Source: Olivibacter oleidegradans (GTDB taxonomy: Bacteria > Bacteroidota > Bacteroidia > Sphingobacteriales > Sphingobacteriaceae). From it: a stretch of DNA of 64,000 nt. The notes under the pieces were generated by a model. It did no database searches. It had not been told where the DNA came from and saw only the letters and a program-made list of their open reading frames with translations. Below are positions 1 through 8,593 of the stretch, piece after piece. The position numbers were made by a program, and so were the translations under genes. The stretch's first letter is position 1; each line of letters starts with the position of its first letter. The stretch lies in the NCBI RefSeq assembly GCF_042432805.1, contig NZ_JBHLWO010000002.1, positions 62,001 to 126,000 on the forward strand. Direction: 5' to 3'.

Positions 1-72
1 CTCTGTCAGAACGTATATACACAATCGGGCGAATTCCCGTTTCTATAGTATTCAATTATAAATTCTACTCTA

Positions 73-1323
73 ATGATTAACACATTAGCTCCCTCCCGCT
101 GGTATCGAATTATTCCGATTGTCTTTATCACCTACAGTTTAGCTTATCTCGACCGTGCTAACTTTGGCTTTGCCGCCGCCGGTGGTATGGCAGAGGATCT
201 GAAAATTACACCTAGTATATCATCCTTGTTAGGGTCGCTTTTCTTTCTCGGTTATTTTTTCTTTCAGATACCGGGAGCACATTATGCAGCACATAAAAGT
301 GCAAAGAAATTAATTTTTTGGTCGCTTATCCTATGGGGTATTCTGGCAACAGCCACAGGCATGGTTAACAATGTAAACTTACTCATTGTTATAAGATTTA
401 TGTTAGGTGTGGTAGAAAGTGCGGTAATGCCCGCTATGCTTATTTTACTAAGCCAATGGTTTACAAAAGAAGAACGTTCAAGGGCAAATACCTTCTTGAT
501 ACTCGGAAATCCGGCAACAGTTCTTTGGATGTCGGTACTTTCAGGTTACCTTATCCATGCCTTGGGTTGGCGGTGGATGTTTATTCTACAAGGCGCACCC
601 GCCATAGTTTGGGCTTTTGTTTGGTGGAAAATGATTGACGAAAAGCCAAACGAGGCAAACTGGCTAAATACTGAAGAGAAAAAGAGTATTGAGAGTCGTT
701 TGCAGGAGGAACAGCGAGCTATAAAGCCGGTAAAAAACTATTTAGAAGCATTTAGATCAAAGACCGTTATCTTATTATGCCTTCAATATTTCCTTTGGAG
801 TATGGGCTTATATGGCTTTGTCATGTGGTTGCCTTCTATTATTAAAGCAGCTCCGGACATGGATATTGTGACAACGGGATGGTTATCGTCGGTGCCATAT
901 CTGTTAGCGATTGTGGCCATGCTTGCAGCCTCCTATGCTTCTGATAAAAGCATGAATCGAAGACTCTACGTTTGGCCTTTTCTATTAATCAGCGCTTTAG
1001 CTTTTTATGGTTCTTTCCTTATAGGCACCACTAACTTTTGGCTTTCGTTTTCTTTGCTGGTAATTGCGGGTGGATCTATGTATGCTCCTTACGGACCTTT
1101 TTTTGCGGTAATCACCGAAATTTTACCCAGAAATGTATCAGGGGGGGCGCTTGGTCTGATCAATAGCATGGGAGCCTTAGGTTCTTTTGTTGGCGCTTAC
1201 ATTGTTGGATATCTAAATGGAGTTACACATGGTTTTGGGGCTTCTTATATTCTGATGGCAGGTACATTGTTGTTATCTTCTATCTTGACACTAATAGTCA
1301 TAAAACCCGTCAAAAGTATCTAA
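73..1323 (+). CDS. MFS transporter, ACS (anion:cation symporter) family, probable uronate/aldarate importer
   Basis: A 416-residue inner-membrane protein with about 12 hydrophobic segments. Near residues 24-34 it has the ACS-family signature of TM1 (Y-L-D-R-A-N-F-G-F-A), typical of hexuronate, glucarate and galactarate importers that couple sugar acid uptake to protons. The ATG at 73 starts directly into the first membrane segment and nothing upstream in the window argues for another start. The next gene begins 157 bases later behind its own promoter, so this is probably the last gene of a unit entering from the left edge. The substrate is inferred from family only. A GH88 unsaturated-uronyl hydrolase at 13488 and a KdgF-like cupin at 54304 make a uronic acid plausible. 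Confidence 0.8.
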   Translation: MINTLAPSRWYRIIPIVFITYSLAYLDRANFGFAAAGGMAEDLKITPSISSLLGSLFFLGYFFFQIPGAHYAAHKSAKKLIFWSLILWGILATATGMVNNVNLLIVIRFMLGVVESAVMPAMLILLSQWFTKEERSRANTFLILGNPATVLWMSVLSGYLIHALGWRWMFILQGAPAIVWAFVWWKMIDEKPNEANWLNTEEKKSIESRLQEEQRAIKPVKNYLEAFRSKTVILLCLQYFLWSMGLYGFVMWLPSIIKAAPDMDIVTTGWLSSVPYLLAIVAMLAASYASDKSMNRRLYVWPFLLISALAFYGSFLIGTTNFWLSFSLLVIAGGSMYAPYGPFFAVITEILPRNVSGGALGLINSMGALGSFVGAYIVGYLNGVTHGFGASYILMAGTLLLSSILTLIVIKPVKSI

Positions 1324-1420
1324 AAGGCACAATAGTAAGAATTAGAAAAAAGGCAAGTTAAATTGAGGTGACCTGTAAATAAAGGCAGGCCTTACTTCTA
1401 TTGTAAATATTTTTATTTTA

Positions 1421-1452
1421 TTTGTTAGATTAATCTAACTTTTATAGTTTTG
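1421..1452 (+). promoter_or_regulatory. Bacteroidota-type promoter with embedded 16-bp palindromic operator
   Basis: TTTG at 1421-1424 and TAgtTTTG at 1445-1452 are 20 bases apart, matching the Bacteroidota -33/-7 consensus. A perfect 16-bp palindrome, GTTAGATTAATCTAAC (1424-1439), fills the spacer. Its TTAG..CTAA ends resemble boxes of DtxR/MntR/IdeR-family metal repressors. A repressor bound here would block the polymerase, so the downstream TonB receptor is probably controlled by a metal-sensing repressor. The palindrome and promoter boxes are visible directly; the regulator identity is inference. Confidence 0.7.
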
Positions 1453-1480
1453 TGATTCAAATTACAAACAATAGGTATAT

Positions 1481-3823
1481 ATGAAGCACATAACCCTTTT
1501 TCTCTTTCTTCTCTTGACGAGAACAGTTATTATAGCGCAAACGGATACTGCAATAGAAGGTCGTATTTTCCATCTTGGCGCACCATTAGAGGGTGCTACA
1601 ATTAAAATAGAGAATACAAAAAGGGGGACTGTAAGTGACAGTACCGGCCAATATATTTTTGAGGGGTTACCTGATGGAACATATCGGCTTTTGGTTAGCC
1701 GTTTAGGCTTTGTGAGCCAGTTGAAAGTTGTTCAGGTTGCGGGTCAACAGGATATTAGGTTGGATTTCAATATGGAGGAAGAAGAAGGTGGATTGGAAGA
1801 AGTGGTGATTACCGGTACGATGAAAGAAGTGAATAGATTGGAAACTCCCGTTCCTGTAGAAGTATATAATCATAACTTTTTTAAAAAAAATCCAACGGCA
1901 ACGGTATTCGATGCGTTGCAAATGGTAAACGGTGTCCGTCCACAAATAAATTGCAATGTGTGCAATACAGGTGATATTCATATTAACGGATTAGAAGGTC
2001 CTTATACTATGGTTCTGATCGATGGTATGCCTATTGTAAGTGGTTTATCAACCGTTTATGGTTTGTCGGGGATACCTTCCTCTCTTATAGAGCGGGTGGA
2101 AGTAGTAAAGGGTCCGGCTTCTTCCTTGTACGGTTCGGAGGCGGTTGGAGGGCTGATTAATATCATTACCAAAAAGCCTCAACAGGCTTCAAGATTATCT
2201 GCGGATATCTTCGGAACAAGCTGGCGGGAATACAATGCAGATCTTGGTCTTAACCAATCTATAGGTAAGAAGGCGAATGTATTGACCGGAGTAAACTATT
2301 TTAACTTTACCGATAAAGTAGACCATAACCACGATGGTTTCACGGATATGACGCTGCAGAATCGAATATCCGTTTTTCAGAAATGGAATTTTAACCGAAA
2401 GGAGAATCGCTTGCTCTCGCTGGCAGGAAGATATTTATATGAAGATCGTTGGGGAGGGCAAACAACTTGGAATAAATCGTTTAGAGGAAGTGACAAAGTG
2501 TATGGCGAGAGTATCTATACTAAAAGATGGGAAGTTTTGGGGAACTATCAATTACCCGTAAAGGAAAAAATGTTTTTTATGTTTTCTTATAATAACCATG
2601 ATCAGAACTCAGTTTACGGTGATGAATGGTATTTGGCTAAACAGCGCATTGCTTTTGGACAACTGACTTGGGATAAGCGACTGGGTAAACATGATTTATT
2701 AATAGGTGCCGCCTTGCGATATACCTACTACAATGACAATACTGCGGCGACTGAACTAGTTGGAGACGACGGCGAAATCATTAATGACGCCAGTAAAATG
2801 ACTATGCCAGGTGTTTTTCTGCAGGACGAAATAAAATTGGCCGATAAACACAGTTTATTACTCGGCATGCGCTATGATTATAACTCGGATCATGGGGATA
2901 TTTTTACGCCGCGAATGGCTTATAAGTGGAGTATAACGGACAATGATATCCTTCGATTAAATGCCGGAACAGGCTTCCGGGTTGTTAATCTCTTTACAGA
3001 AGATCATGCCGCCTTAACGGGCGCTCGCGATGTAGAAATTGAAGGGGATTTAAAGCCCGAGCGGAGTGTTAATGTGAATTTGAATTATATTAAGAAATTA
3101 CAACTTGGGGATGGAAATCTATTGAGTTTTGAATCATCCGCATGGTATACCTACTTCAACAATCGGATCTTACCGAATTATGACTTGGATCCGAGAAAGA
3201 TCATCTACAGAAACCTGGATGGCCATGGTGTTACACGAGGTATTAGTCTAAATGCAGATTTAGCGATGTATAATGGTCTGAAATTAACCGCCGGTGGTAC
3301 TTGGATGAATGTTTTCAATAAAGAAAGAAATGAGGCTGGGGCAATGGAGAAATTCCGTCCCATCTTGACCGAAAATTGGACGGCTACCTGGGCTTTGTCT
3401 TACCATATTAAGACGCTGAATCTGGGAATAGACTATACAGGAAATATATACGGCCCGATGCGCCTAGCTTTGCTGAGTGAATTAGATCCTAGACCGGAGT
3501 ATTCTCCAGTATGGAGCATTCAGAATATTCAGTTTACTTGGCATGGAGGCGACAAATGGGAAATATACGGAGGAATTAAAAATTTATTAGATTGGACGAT
3601 TTCGAAAAGTGTGCCTGCCATAGCCGAAGGGGAGGGGGCAGGTATAAAATCACCGATTGCGCGATCTTTTGATCCATTTAATAGAGGGGTGGTTTACGGC
3701 AGTGATGGCCGGATTGTGCCAACTTCAGATAATCCATATGGTTTACAGTTTGATCCTGATGGTTACGCGTATGGACCAAACCAAGGGATTAGAGGATTTC
3801 TTGGTGTCAGAATCCGTATTTAA
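1481..3823 (+). CDS. TonB-dependent outer-membrane receptor with carboxypeptidase-like regulatory domain
   Basis: A 780-residue receptor. A signal peptide ends near residue 20 (…VIIAQ), followed by a carboxypeptidase-D regulatory-like beta domain (about 25-100), a TonB-box/plug region (about 105-235, with the conserved segments VKGPASSLYGSEAVGG and NIITKKP) and a 22-strand-type barrel ending in an aromatic-rich strand with the final residues GVRIRI. It lacks the extra length and STN domain of SusC proteins, so it is of the siderophore/metal/cobalamin class. The plug carries an unusual C-x-x-C pair (CNVC, about residues 158-161). The neighbours downstream, a thioredoxin-like protein and a DUF4198 (NikM-like) protein, and the palindromic operator upstream suggest a metal or metal-chelate ligand. 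The ligand itself cannot be read from the sequence. Confidence 0.88.
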   Translation: MKHITLFLFLLLTRTVIIAQTDTAIEGRIFHLGAPLEGATIKIENTKRGTVSDSTGQYIFEGLPDGTYRLLVSRLGFVSQLKVVQVAGQQDIRLDFNMEEEEGGLEEVVITGTMKEVNRLETPVPVEVYNHNFFKKNPTATVFDALQMVNGVRPQINCNVCNTGDIHINGLEGPYTMVLIDGMPIVSGLSTVYGLSGIPSSLIERVEVVKGPASSLYGSEAVGGLINIITKKPQQASRLSADIFGTSWREYNADLGLNQSIGKKANVLTGVNYFNFTDKVDHNHDGFTDMTLQNRISVFQKWNFNRKENRLLSLAGRYLYEDRWGGQTTWNKSFRGSDKVYGESIYTKRWEVLGNYQLPVKEKMFFMFSYNNHDQNSVYGDEWYLAKQRIAFGQLTWDKRLGKHDLLIGAALRYTYYNDNTAATELVGDDGEIINDASKMTMPGVFLQDEIKLADKHSLLLGMRYDYNSDHGDIFTPRMAYKWSITDNDILRLNAGTGFRVVNLFTEDHAALTGARDVEIEGDLKPERSVNVNLNYIKKLQLGDGNLLSFESSAWYTYFNNRILPNYDLDPRKIIYRNLDGHGVTRGISLNADLAMYNGLKLTAGGTWMNVFNKERNEAGAMEKFRPILTENWTATWALSYHIKTLNLGIDYTGNIYGPMRLALLSELDPRPEYSPVWSIQNIQFTWHGGDKWEIYGGIKNLLDWTISKSVPAIAEGEGAGIKSPIARSFDPFNRGVVYGSDGRIVPTSDNPYGLQFDPDGYAYGPNQGIRGFLGVRIRI

Positions 3824-3860
3824 CGAAGTCGTTGAATAGTTAAATGGTTGAGTATGGAAA

Positions 3861-3943
3861 TCGTGAATGAGTCGCCCAACTCACGTTAGCAGAGAAGAAG
3901 GTTCAGTGCAACTGAAGGGCGACGGTTGATCTCTGATAGCTAA
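3861..3943 (+). promoter_or_regulatory. Candidate pseudoknotted leader RNA before the thioredoxin-like gene
   Basis: Hairpin 1 pairs TGAGT (3868-3872) with ACTCA (3879-3883) and exposes a CGCCC loop. Hairpin 2 pairs TTAG+CAGAGA (3886-3895) with TCTCTG+CTAA (3930-3935, 3940-3943), with an ATAG bulge, and encloses a small hairpin TTCAG/CTGAA (3902-3906, 3912-3916). GGGCGAC (3917-3923), inside hairpin 2, is complementary to GTCGCCC (3871-3877), including the loop of hairpin 1, so a loop-loop or pseudoknot contact is possible. The structure ends three bases before the ATG at 3947, a good place to control translation. It does not match a riboswitch class I know. Confidence 0.4.
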
Positions 3944-3946
3944 AGA

Positions 3947-4426
3947 ATGAAAAAAGGAACAGTTTTATGTTTGCTGGTTTGTACCATCGTGCTAAGGGTA
4001 ACCGCATTATTTGCAGTACCCTTAGATACGGTGTCTTTTGATCGATTGCCCTATCTACAACAAAAGCAAAAAAGATTGGTCCTTATATTAATTGGTACGG
4101 ATTGGTGTAGGTACTGCAGAGCGATGGAGCACTATCTCGGGGATGATTGGCCAATCGGTATTAAACAAGGGTATTATTTCCTTCAATTGAATGCGGAACA
4201 GAAAGAGCCTATAAAATTCAATAAGAAGACCTTTCACTATAATCCAAATGGAGCCTCGACAGGCTTACATTCGCTGGCGAGTTATCTCGGTGCTGATGAA
4301 GCAGGAAAGATTTCCTTTCCAACCATTTGCATACTGAATGAAAAAAATGAATTACTGTTCCGATATAATGGTTTTCTTCGAAAAAAAGACCTCCAACGTA
4401 TTATGATAGAGATTCTACCGAAGTAA
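3947..4426 (+). CDS. Secreted thioredoxin-fold protein with C-x-x-C motif
   Basis: A 159-residue protein with a signal peptide (first ~24 residues) and a thioredoxin-like domain. The motif W-C-R-Y-C places redox cysteines at about 54 and 57, preceded by a hydrophobic strand (LVLILIG). A cis-proline-type segment (SFPTICIL) follows near residue 120. The fold and C-x-x-C suggest a periplasmic disulfide reductase or metal-handling redox protein. It lies 123 bases after the TonB receptor and before the DUF4198 gene, in the same direction, so it probably serves the same uptake system, for example by reducing a metal or maintaining cysteines such as the CNVC of the receptor. Function beyond the fold is inference. 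Confidence 0.75.
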   Translation: MKKGTVLCLLVCTIVLRVTALFAVPLDTVSFDRLPYLQQKQKRLVLILIGTDWCRYCRAMEHYLGDDWPIGIKQGYYFLQLNAEQKEPIKFNKKTFHYNPNGASTGLHSLASYLGADEAGKISFPTICILNEKNELLFRYNGFLRKKDLQRIMIEILPK

Positions 4427-4573
4427 AGCTGCCTTTGGATTCCGGTTCATACGGTTTTCTAAAAAATGTTTTTATGTCTTTTATTTGTACTAAATCTAAA
4501 TAGATGTATATTTGTTGAAACCTTAGCCTCACTTAAGCAAGGCTATGTTCACTACATTAAACGAATTAGATTC

Positions 4574-5290
4574 ATGAGAATTTTAAAAGCTACCTTATTA
4601 GTATGTTTATGCTTCTTCACTTATATACAAGTGCAAGCGCATGCTTTATGGATTGAAACTGCGACCTATGGCAAATTGGGAACGGCCCATGACGTGAAGG
4701 TTTTTTACGGGGAATTTGCCCTCAATGAACGGGATGCTCCCGAAAAATGGTACTCGGATGTAAAGGATTTTACGCTTTGGCTTGTCGCTCCTGATGGAAA
4801 AAAGAGCCAGTTAAAAACGATTCCGGGGCAAGCGTATTACAGTAGCAGCTTTACCCCTGAAAACGAGGGCGTATATACGTTAATGGTAAGTCACGAGGCG
4901 GCAGAACTGGGGGGTACAACCAAATATCACTTCGTTTCTTCTGCCTATGTAAGTATTGGCAAATCCAGTAAAGTAGACGCTGGTTTAAATGAAAATGGAT
5001 TAAAGCTATATGCTGATAATCATGAAATTTTTGCCAAAAACAAACCGGTTAAATTATTTGCTTACTTGAATGGGAAACCCCTTGCTAACAAGCCTGTAAA
5101 CGTGGCCTCTCCTGAAGGATGGTCGAAGGAAGTGATGACAGACGAAAATGGTATGTTAAGTTTTCTCCCTTTGTGGCCAGGTCGCTACGTGGCTGAAGCG
5201 CAGAATTTTGAAAAAGTAACCGGAAATCACAACGGTAAAGATTTTGATGCAGCTTGGGTTGGATCAACTTTTTCCTTCGAAGTAAAATAA
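4574..5290 (+). CDS. DUF4198 (NikM-like) periplasmic protein
   Basis: Starting at the ATG at 4574, the protein has 238 residues with a clear signal peptide ending …IQVQA; an upstream in-frame start at 4466 would bury it. After cleavage the mature protein would begin H-A-L-W-I-E, the conserved start of DUF4198 proteins, which are related to the periplasmic part of nickel/cobalt transporters. The rest looks like two beta-sandwich domains with the usual late segment (PLANKPVNV … GRYVAEA) resembling a carboxypeptidase-regulatory fold. An exposed N-terminal histidine can bind a metal. Together with the TonB receptor and the operator upstream this supports metal import. A strong stem-loop follows at 5297-5332. 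Confidence 0.78.
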   Translation: MRILKATLLVCLCFFTYIQVQAHALWIETATYGKLGTAHDVKVFYGEFALNERDAPEKWYSDVKDFTLWLVAPDGKKSQLKTIPGQAYYSSSFTPENEGVYTLMVSHEAAELGGTTKYHFVSSAYVSIGKSSKVDAGLNENGLKLYADNHEIFAKNKPVKLFAYLNGKPLANKPVNVASPEGWSKEVMTDENGMLSFLPLWPGRYVAEAQNFEKVTGNHNGKDFDAAWVGSTFSFEVK

Positions 5291-5296
5291 GTCAGC

Positions 5297-5332
5297 AGGT
5301 GTCTTCTATTGCTTTCAAGATAGAAGACACCT
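5297..5332. terminator. Bidirectional stem-loop terminator
   Basis: A 13-bp perfect stem, AGGTGTCTTCTAT (5297-5309) with its complement at 5320-5332 and a 10-base loop, lies between the convergent DUF4198 and aldo-keto reductase genes. Its T-tracts are weak on both sides. Confidence 0.7.
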
Positions 5333-5337
5333 CTATA

Positions 5338-6342
5338 TTAAATTGAATAGGCAATCAGGCCCGCATCCTTTAATTCGTTCCAAACACACATATCTACGCG
5401 TTGATCAATCATTGCTCTATTTCGTTCAACATGGTGTGGTTTGGAAGTGTTTAGCGCAATGCTGTTAATGCCAGGTAGCTGCAGGCCAAACTGAACACAA
5501 ACAACGGCAGGTTGAAGTTGGTGTCTTTTACAGATTTCGAAAAAAAGCGTACGCCATTGATGCAGTTTCTGTCCTCCTTCTGACTCCCTGTTCACGTAAC
5601 AGTAATTATAATAATTACTTCCCACTAAAAAGCCGCCGTTGAATACAGCCGAGTTAATAACGGTAACTCCTTTGTTTGATAACTCAATAATAAAATCCAC
5701 TAACTCTTTCGGATGATGATGCACGGTTAAGCTATTTGCAATCATCACCCAGTCCAGTTTGATTAAAGGACTGATTCGTTGGATAATCCTCCAGTTTTTT
5801 GCACCAATGCCTACCGAATGAACTTCGCCTTTTGCTTTCAACTCATTAAGTGCCTCGTATGCTTGTAATATTTTCTTAAAACGCTGCTCTTCTTCTTTGA
5901 TACCGTCCGCTGCTGCCAAATATTCGTCAGGATCATGCACAGAAACCATCTGAGGTATAAAACCGTTAAGCAGCTCGTTACCCTGATAAAAGCACTCCAA
6001 TATACCCTGGTAGCTTATCCTTTGTACGGCATCGTGCCGAATATCTTTCCACACGTCTTTCTCAAAACTTGGTTGCTCACCTTTAGCTAAAGGAATACGA
6101 TACCATCCAAGTTTATTGCTAATCAGTACTTTTTCATTCGTTAAGCCAAGCTTTTTTAAACTCGTTCCAAGTGTTTCCAAAGCTAAGCCGGCTCCATACT
6201 TTCCCGCACAGTCAAATACGGGGATTTCTTTAGCGTTTTGCACACATGCCTTGACAATTTCATGCTTAGTTTCAATATCTAATGCTTCATATAGGTTGCC
6301 TAAACTGCTTGTACCGTAAATAAGACGTGGCAATTTTATCAT
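5338..6342 (-). CDS. Aldo/keto reductase, D-threo-aldose 1-dehydrogenase (L-fucose dehydrogenase)-like
   Basis: A cytoplasmic NAD(P)-dependent oxidoreductase of 334 residues with the TIM-barrel start LIYGTSSLG. The catalytic tetrad of the family can be placed at Asp44, Tyr49, Lys77 and His136 (segments FDCAGKYG, ISNKLGW and VSVHDPDEY). The VHDPDEY segment and the NSAVFNGGFLVG segment are typical of the pyridoxal 4-dehydrogenase/L-fucose dehydrogenase branch, which oxidises sugars at C1 to lactones. It stands alone, divergent from the FecI gene. Its place beside a glycan-use locus is compatible with sugar oxidation but does not prove it. Confidence 0.8.
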   Translation of the reverse strand: MIKLPRLIYGTSSLGNLYEALDIETKHEIVKACVQNAKEIPVFDCAGKYGAGLALETLGTSLKKLGLTNEKVLISNKLGWYRIPLAKGEQPSFEKDVWKDIRHDAVQRISYQGILECFYQGNELLNGFIPQMVSVHDPDEYLAAADGIKEEEQRFKKILQAYEALNELKAKGEVHSVGIGAKNWRIIQRISPLIKLDWVMIANSLTVHHHPKELVDFIIELSNKGVTVINSAVFNGGFLVGSNYYNYCYVNRESEGGQKLHQWRTLFFEICKRHQLQPAVVCVQFGLQLPGINSIALNTSKPHHVERNRAMIDQRVDMCVWNELKDAGLIAYSI

Positions 6343-6554
6343 AACTAAAAAAATAAATGTAATGTATACGTTTACAAATTAGCTGCATTTTAATCGTATT
6401 TTATTAAAGGTTCTTAACATTTAAATTCAGGATTTTAGCAAATTTTAGACGCAAAGCTTTTTGCTTTTGTAATTTTTTATTGTCTAATATTTAGATTTTG
6501 ATTGAAAAAGCCATAATTTAGCTCTATAGATTAAGCTAACGATAAACCTAATTC

Positions 6555-7160
6555 ATGTTGTTACCAAAACTGCAGAATGAGCGTGTTTTATTGCAAAGGA
6601 TTGCAAAAAGTGATGAACAAGCTTTTAAGTATCTGTTCTCCGTGTATCATCATGAACTGGGTGCCTTTGTACACTCCCTATTAAATGATCGAGAAAGCAC
6701 CTTAGAAGTCGTCCAGGATGTTTTTTTGAAAATATGGCTTCACAGAGCTAAACTTCCAGAGATAACCAACTTTACATCTTATTTATTTATTATTGCCAGA
6801 AATCATACCCTTAACAAAATAAGACAACTTACGCAGACACAAGAGAAACACAAACAATACTTAAACGCGTTGGAAAGCGAGATTTTATCTGAATCTGAGA
6901 GCCCGAACGACCCATACGAAGCGCTCGATAAAGCGTTGAGTAAATTGCCACCTCAGCAACAGCGTGTTTTTGCCTTAAGACAGCAAGGACTAAAAAATCC
7001 TGAAATTGCAAGTGTTCTCAATATTTCTACAGCATCAGTTGCTAAGTATCAGCAATTGGCTATGCAGTCGCTCAGCGAGTTGGTGAAGGTACATCACTTT
7101 ATTTTGCCTTTATTATACATGCTTTTTAACATCATAGATTTGGGGTTTCATAGTCTATAA
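6555..7160 (+). CDS. FecI-type ECF RNA polymerase sigma factor of the SusCD locus
   Basis: A 201-residue sigma factor with region 2 (about residues 20-90; …VVQDVFLKIWLHR) and region 4 (about 125-180; LPPQQQRVFALRQQGLKNPEIA, a helix-turn-helix). It ends in a hydrophobic tail (FILPLLYMLFNII) found in many Bacteroidota sigma factors of this family. It is followed by a FecR-type anti-sigma and a SusC with an STN domain, the usual signalling cascade: ligand binding in the outer membrane is relayed by SusC STN to FecR and releases this sigma factor to transcribe the transport genes. Confidence 0.93.
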   Translation: MLLPKLQNERVLLQRIAKSDEQAFKYLFSVYHHELGAFVHSLLNDRESTLEVVQDVFLKIWLHRAKLPEITNFTSYLFIIARNHTLNKIRQLTQTQEKHKQYLNALESEILSESESPNDPYEALDKALSKLPPQQQRVFALRQQGLKNPEIASVLNISTASVAKYQQLAMQSLSELVKVHHFILPLLYMLFNIIDLGFHSL

Positions 7161-7209
7161 AGACCTTCATTTACTGTTCTGTATTATTTTTTAATTTTTT
7201 TTAAATAAG

Positions 7210-7227
7210 ACATCCATAAATGGATGT
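7210..7227. repeat. Inverted repeat in the sigma/anti-sigma spacer
   Basis: ACATCCAT-AA-ATGGATGT, two 8-bp arms, lies 61 bases before the fecR start and follows a T-rich run. It could be an mRNA hairpin or a protein-binding site; nothing in the sequence decides between these. Confidence 0.4.
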
Positions 7228-7287
7228 TGCCGGTGTCTTTATAAGAAAACTAACTAATAAAACGGATATCCGTTTTAAGACGCCTAT

Positions 7288-8478
7288 ATGAGTCGAGCAC
7301 GAATTACCTTTTTATTTGATAAGGCGATGCGTAAAGAAATTACGCAAGAAGAACGCTTGGAATTATATGAGTTGCTAAGTGACAACTCATCTAAAAAGGT
7401 AGTTGAAGACCTCTTTTTACAGGCACGCCTAAGCTTCGAGCATGGAAAAACTTTCTTTAATGAAGAAGAATCATCCCAAATGATTCATAAAGTGCTTGGA
7501 GGTAAAGAACAACCAACAAATAACACGAGGAGGGTTGATGTATTAAAGTGGTTAGTTGCCGCCATTGTTCTAATCACATTTAGTGTCGGAGCTCTTTTTT
7601 ATTATGACCGAAAACCGAGTCATATACAACCTGTGACTTATGCAGAAAAAGATGCAATCAAGTCCGTACGCAACCGAGCGACTTTGCTTTTGGGTGATGG
7701 TAGTCTAGTTGATCTGGAGGCCATTGACAATAAAACGGTTAAAGAGGGGGATATTACCATTAGTAAGACGAAGGATGGACAATTAGTTTATCATGCGGCA
7801 AAAGCGAATGCCACAGGGGAGATTAAACAAAACATACTTAGTACGCCACGGGGCGGACAGTTCCAAGTTCAGTTGCCCGATGGTACACATGTTTGGTTAG
7901 GTCCAAGCTCTTCTTTAAGCTACCCAACCCGGTTTGAGGGTGCAAAAAGGGAAGTTCGCCTCGAAGGAGAGGCCTATTTAGAAATTGCTAAAAATAAGGA
8001 AATGCCATTCGAAGTACAGACAGTAGATGCTACTATTCATGTGATGGGAACGAACTTTCTGATCAGTGCTTATGAAGATATGGAAGAAATAACCACTACA
8101 CTTGTTGAAGGAAAAGTACGGGTGTCGGCAAAAGATAATTCGTCTCGGACCCCCACCGCTAAAATTCTCAACCCTGGTCAGCAGGCGCGTATAAATAAAC
8201 AGACCAAGGCAATTTCACTAAAAAATGTCAACCTAGAAGATGCTTTAGCCTGGAAGAACGGTTATTTTGTCTTTCACGGTGATGATATCCAACAAGTGAT
8301 GAAAACAATTGCCAGATGGTATGATGTTGATGTCACATACCAGGGTGACCTGACAGGTGAGACATTTATTGGTACTGTATCCAAATTCGATCGAATAGAA
8401 AAATTATTACAAACGATCGAGCTAACCGGAGGTGTTCATTTTAAAACAGAAGGGAGGAAAGTTATTGTAATGAAGTAG
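7288..8478 (+). CDS. FecR-family anti-sigma factor
   Basis: A 396-residue single-pass membrane protein. The cytoplasmic N-terminus (about 1-80) would hold the sigma factor. A membrane segment is at about 85-105 (WLVAAIVLITFSVGALFYY), followed by a periplasmic FecR domain (about 180-280; GGQFQVQLPDGTHVWLG and LEGEAYLEIAKN are hallmark segments) and a C-terminal DUF4974 domain (about 315-396; DDIQQVMKTIARWYDV) that contacts the STN domain of SusC. It lies 127 bases after the sigma gene and before susC, the standard order. Confidence 0.93.
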   Translation: MSRARITFLFDKAMRKEITQEERLELYELLSDNSSKKVVEDLFLQARLSFEHGKTFFNEEESSQMIHKVLGGKEQPTNNTRRVDVLKWLVAAIVLITFSVGALFYYDRKPSHIQPVTYAEKDAIKSVRNRATLLLGDGSLVDLEAIDNKTVKEGDITISKTKDGQLVYHAAKANATGEIKQNILSTPRGGQFQVQLPDGTHVWLGPSSSLSYPTRFEGAKREVRLEGEAYLEIAKNKEMPFEVQTVDATIHVMGTNFLISAYEDMEEITTTLVEGKVRVSAKDNSSRTPTAKILNPGQQARINKQTKAISLKNVNLEDALAWKNGYFVFHGDDIQQVMKTIARWYDVDVTYQGDLTGETFIGTVSKFDRIEKLLQTIELTGGVHFKTEGRKVIVMK

Positions 8479-8504
8479 CCAAAAGTATAAAAAGGAAAAA
8501 GAAG

Positions 8505-8534
8505 CTATCAAAGGCGGTGCAACGCCTTTGATAG
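8505..8534 (+). terminator. Stem-loop between fecR and susC
   Basis: CTATCAAAGGCG (8505-8516) pairs perfectly with 8523-8534 around a six-base loop (GTGCAA). There is no T-tract after it, so it may serve as a processing or stability element separating the low-level regulatory mRNA from the highly expressed susC mRNA, rather than as a strict terminator. Confidence 0.5.
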
Positions 8535-8593
8535 TACAGGCATAATGCCAGATTAAAGATAGAATCAAATTACCAATTCTTTAACCTAATCAA

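Noticed and set aside
26..39. CGGGCGAATTCCCG near the left edge as an operator
   Set aside because: Only four-base arms; the context upstream is outside the window.
3861..3943. Cobalamin riboswitch
   Set aside because: The B12 box and the conserved core of that riboswitch are absent; only a short GTGCAA stretch is similar, so the element is left unnamed.
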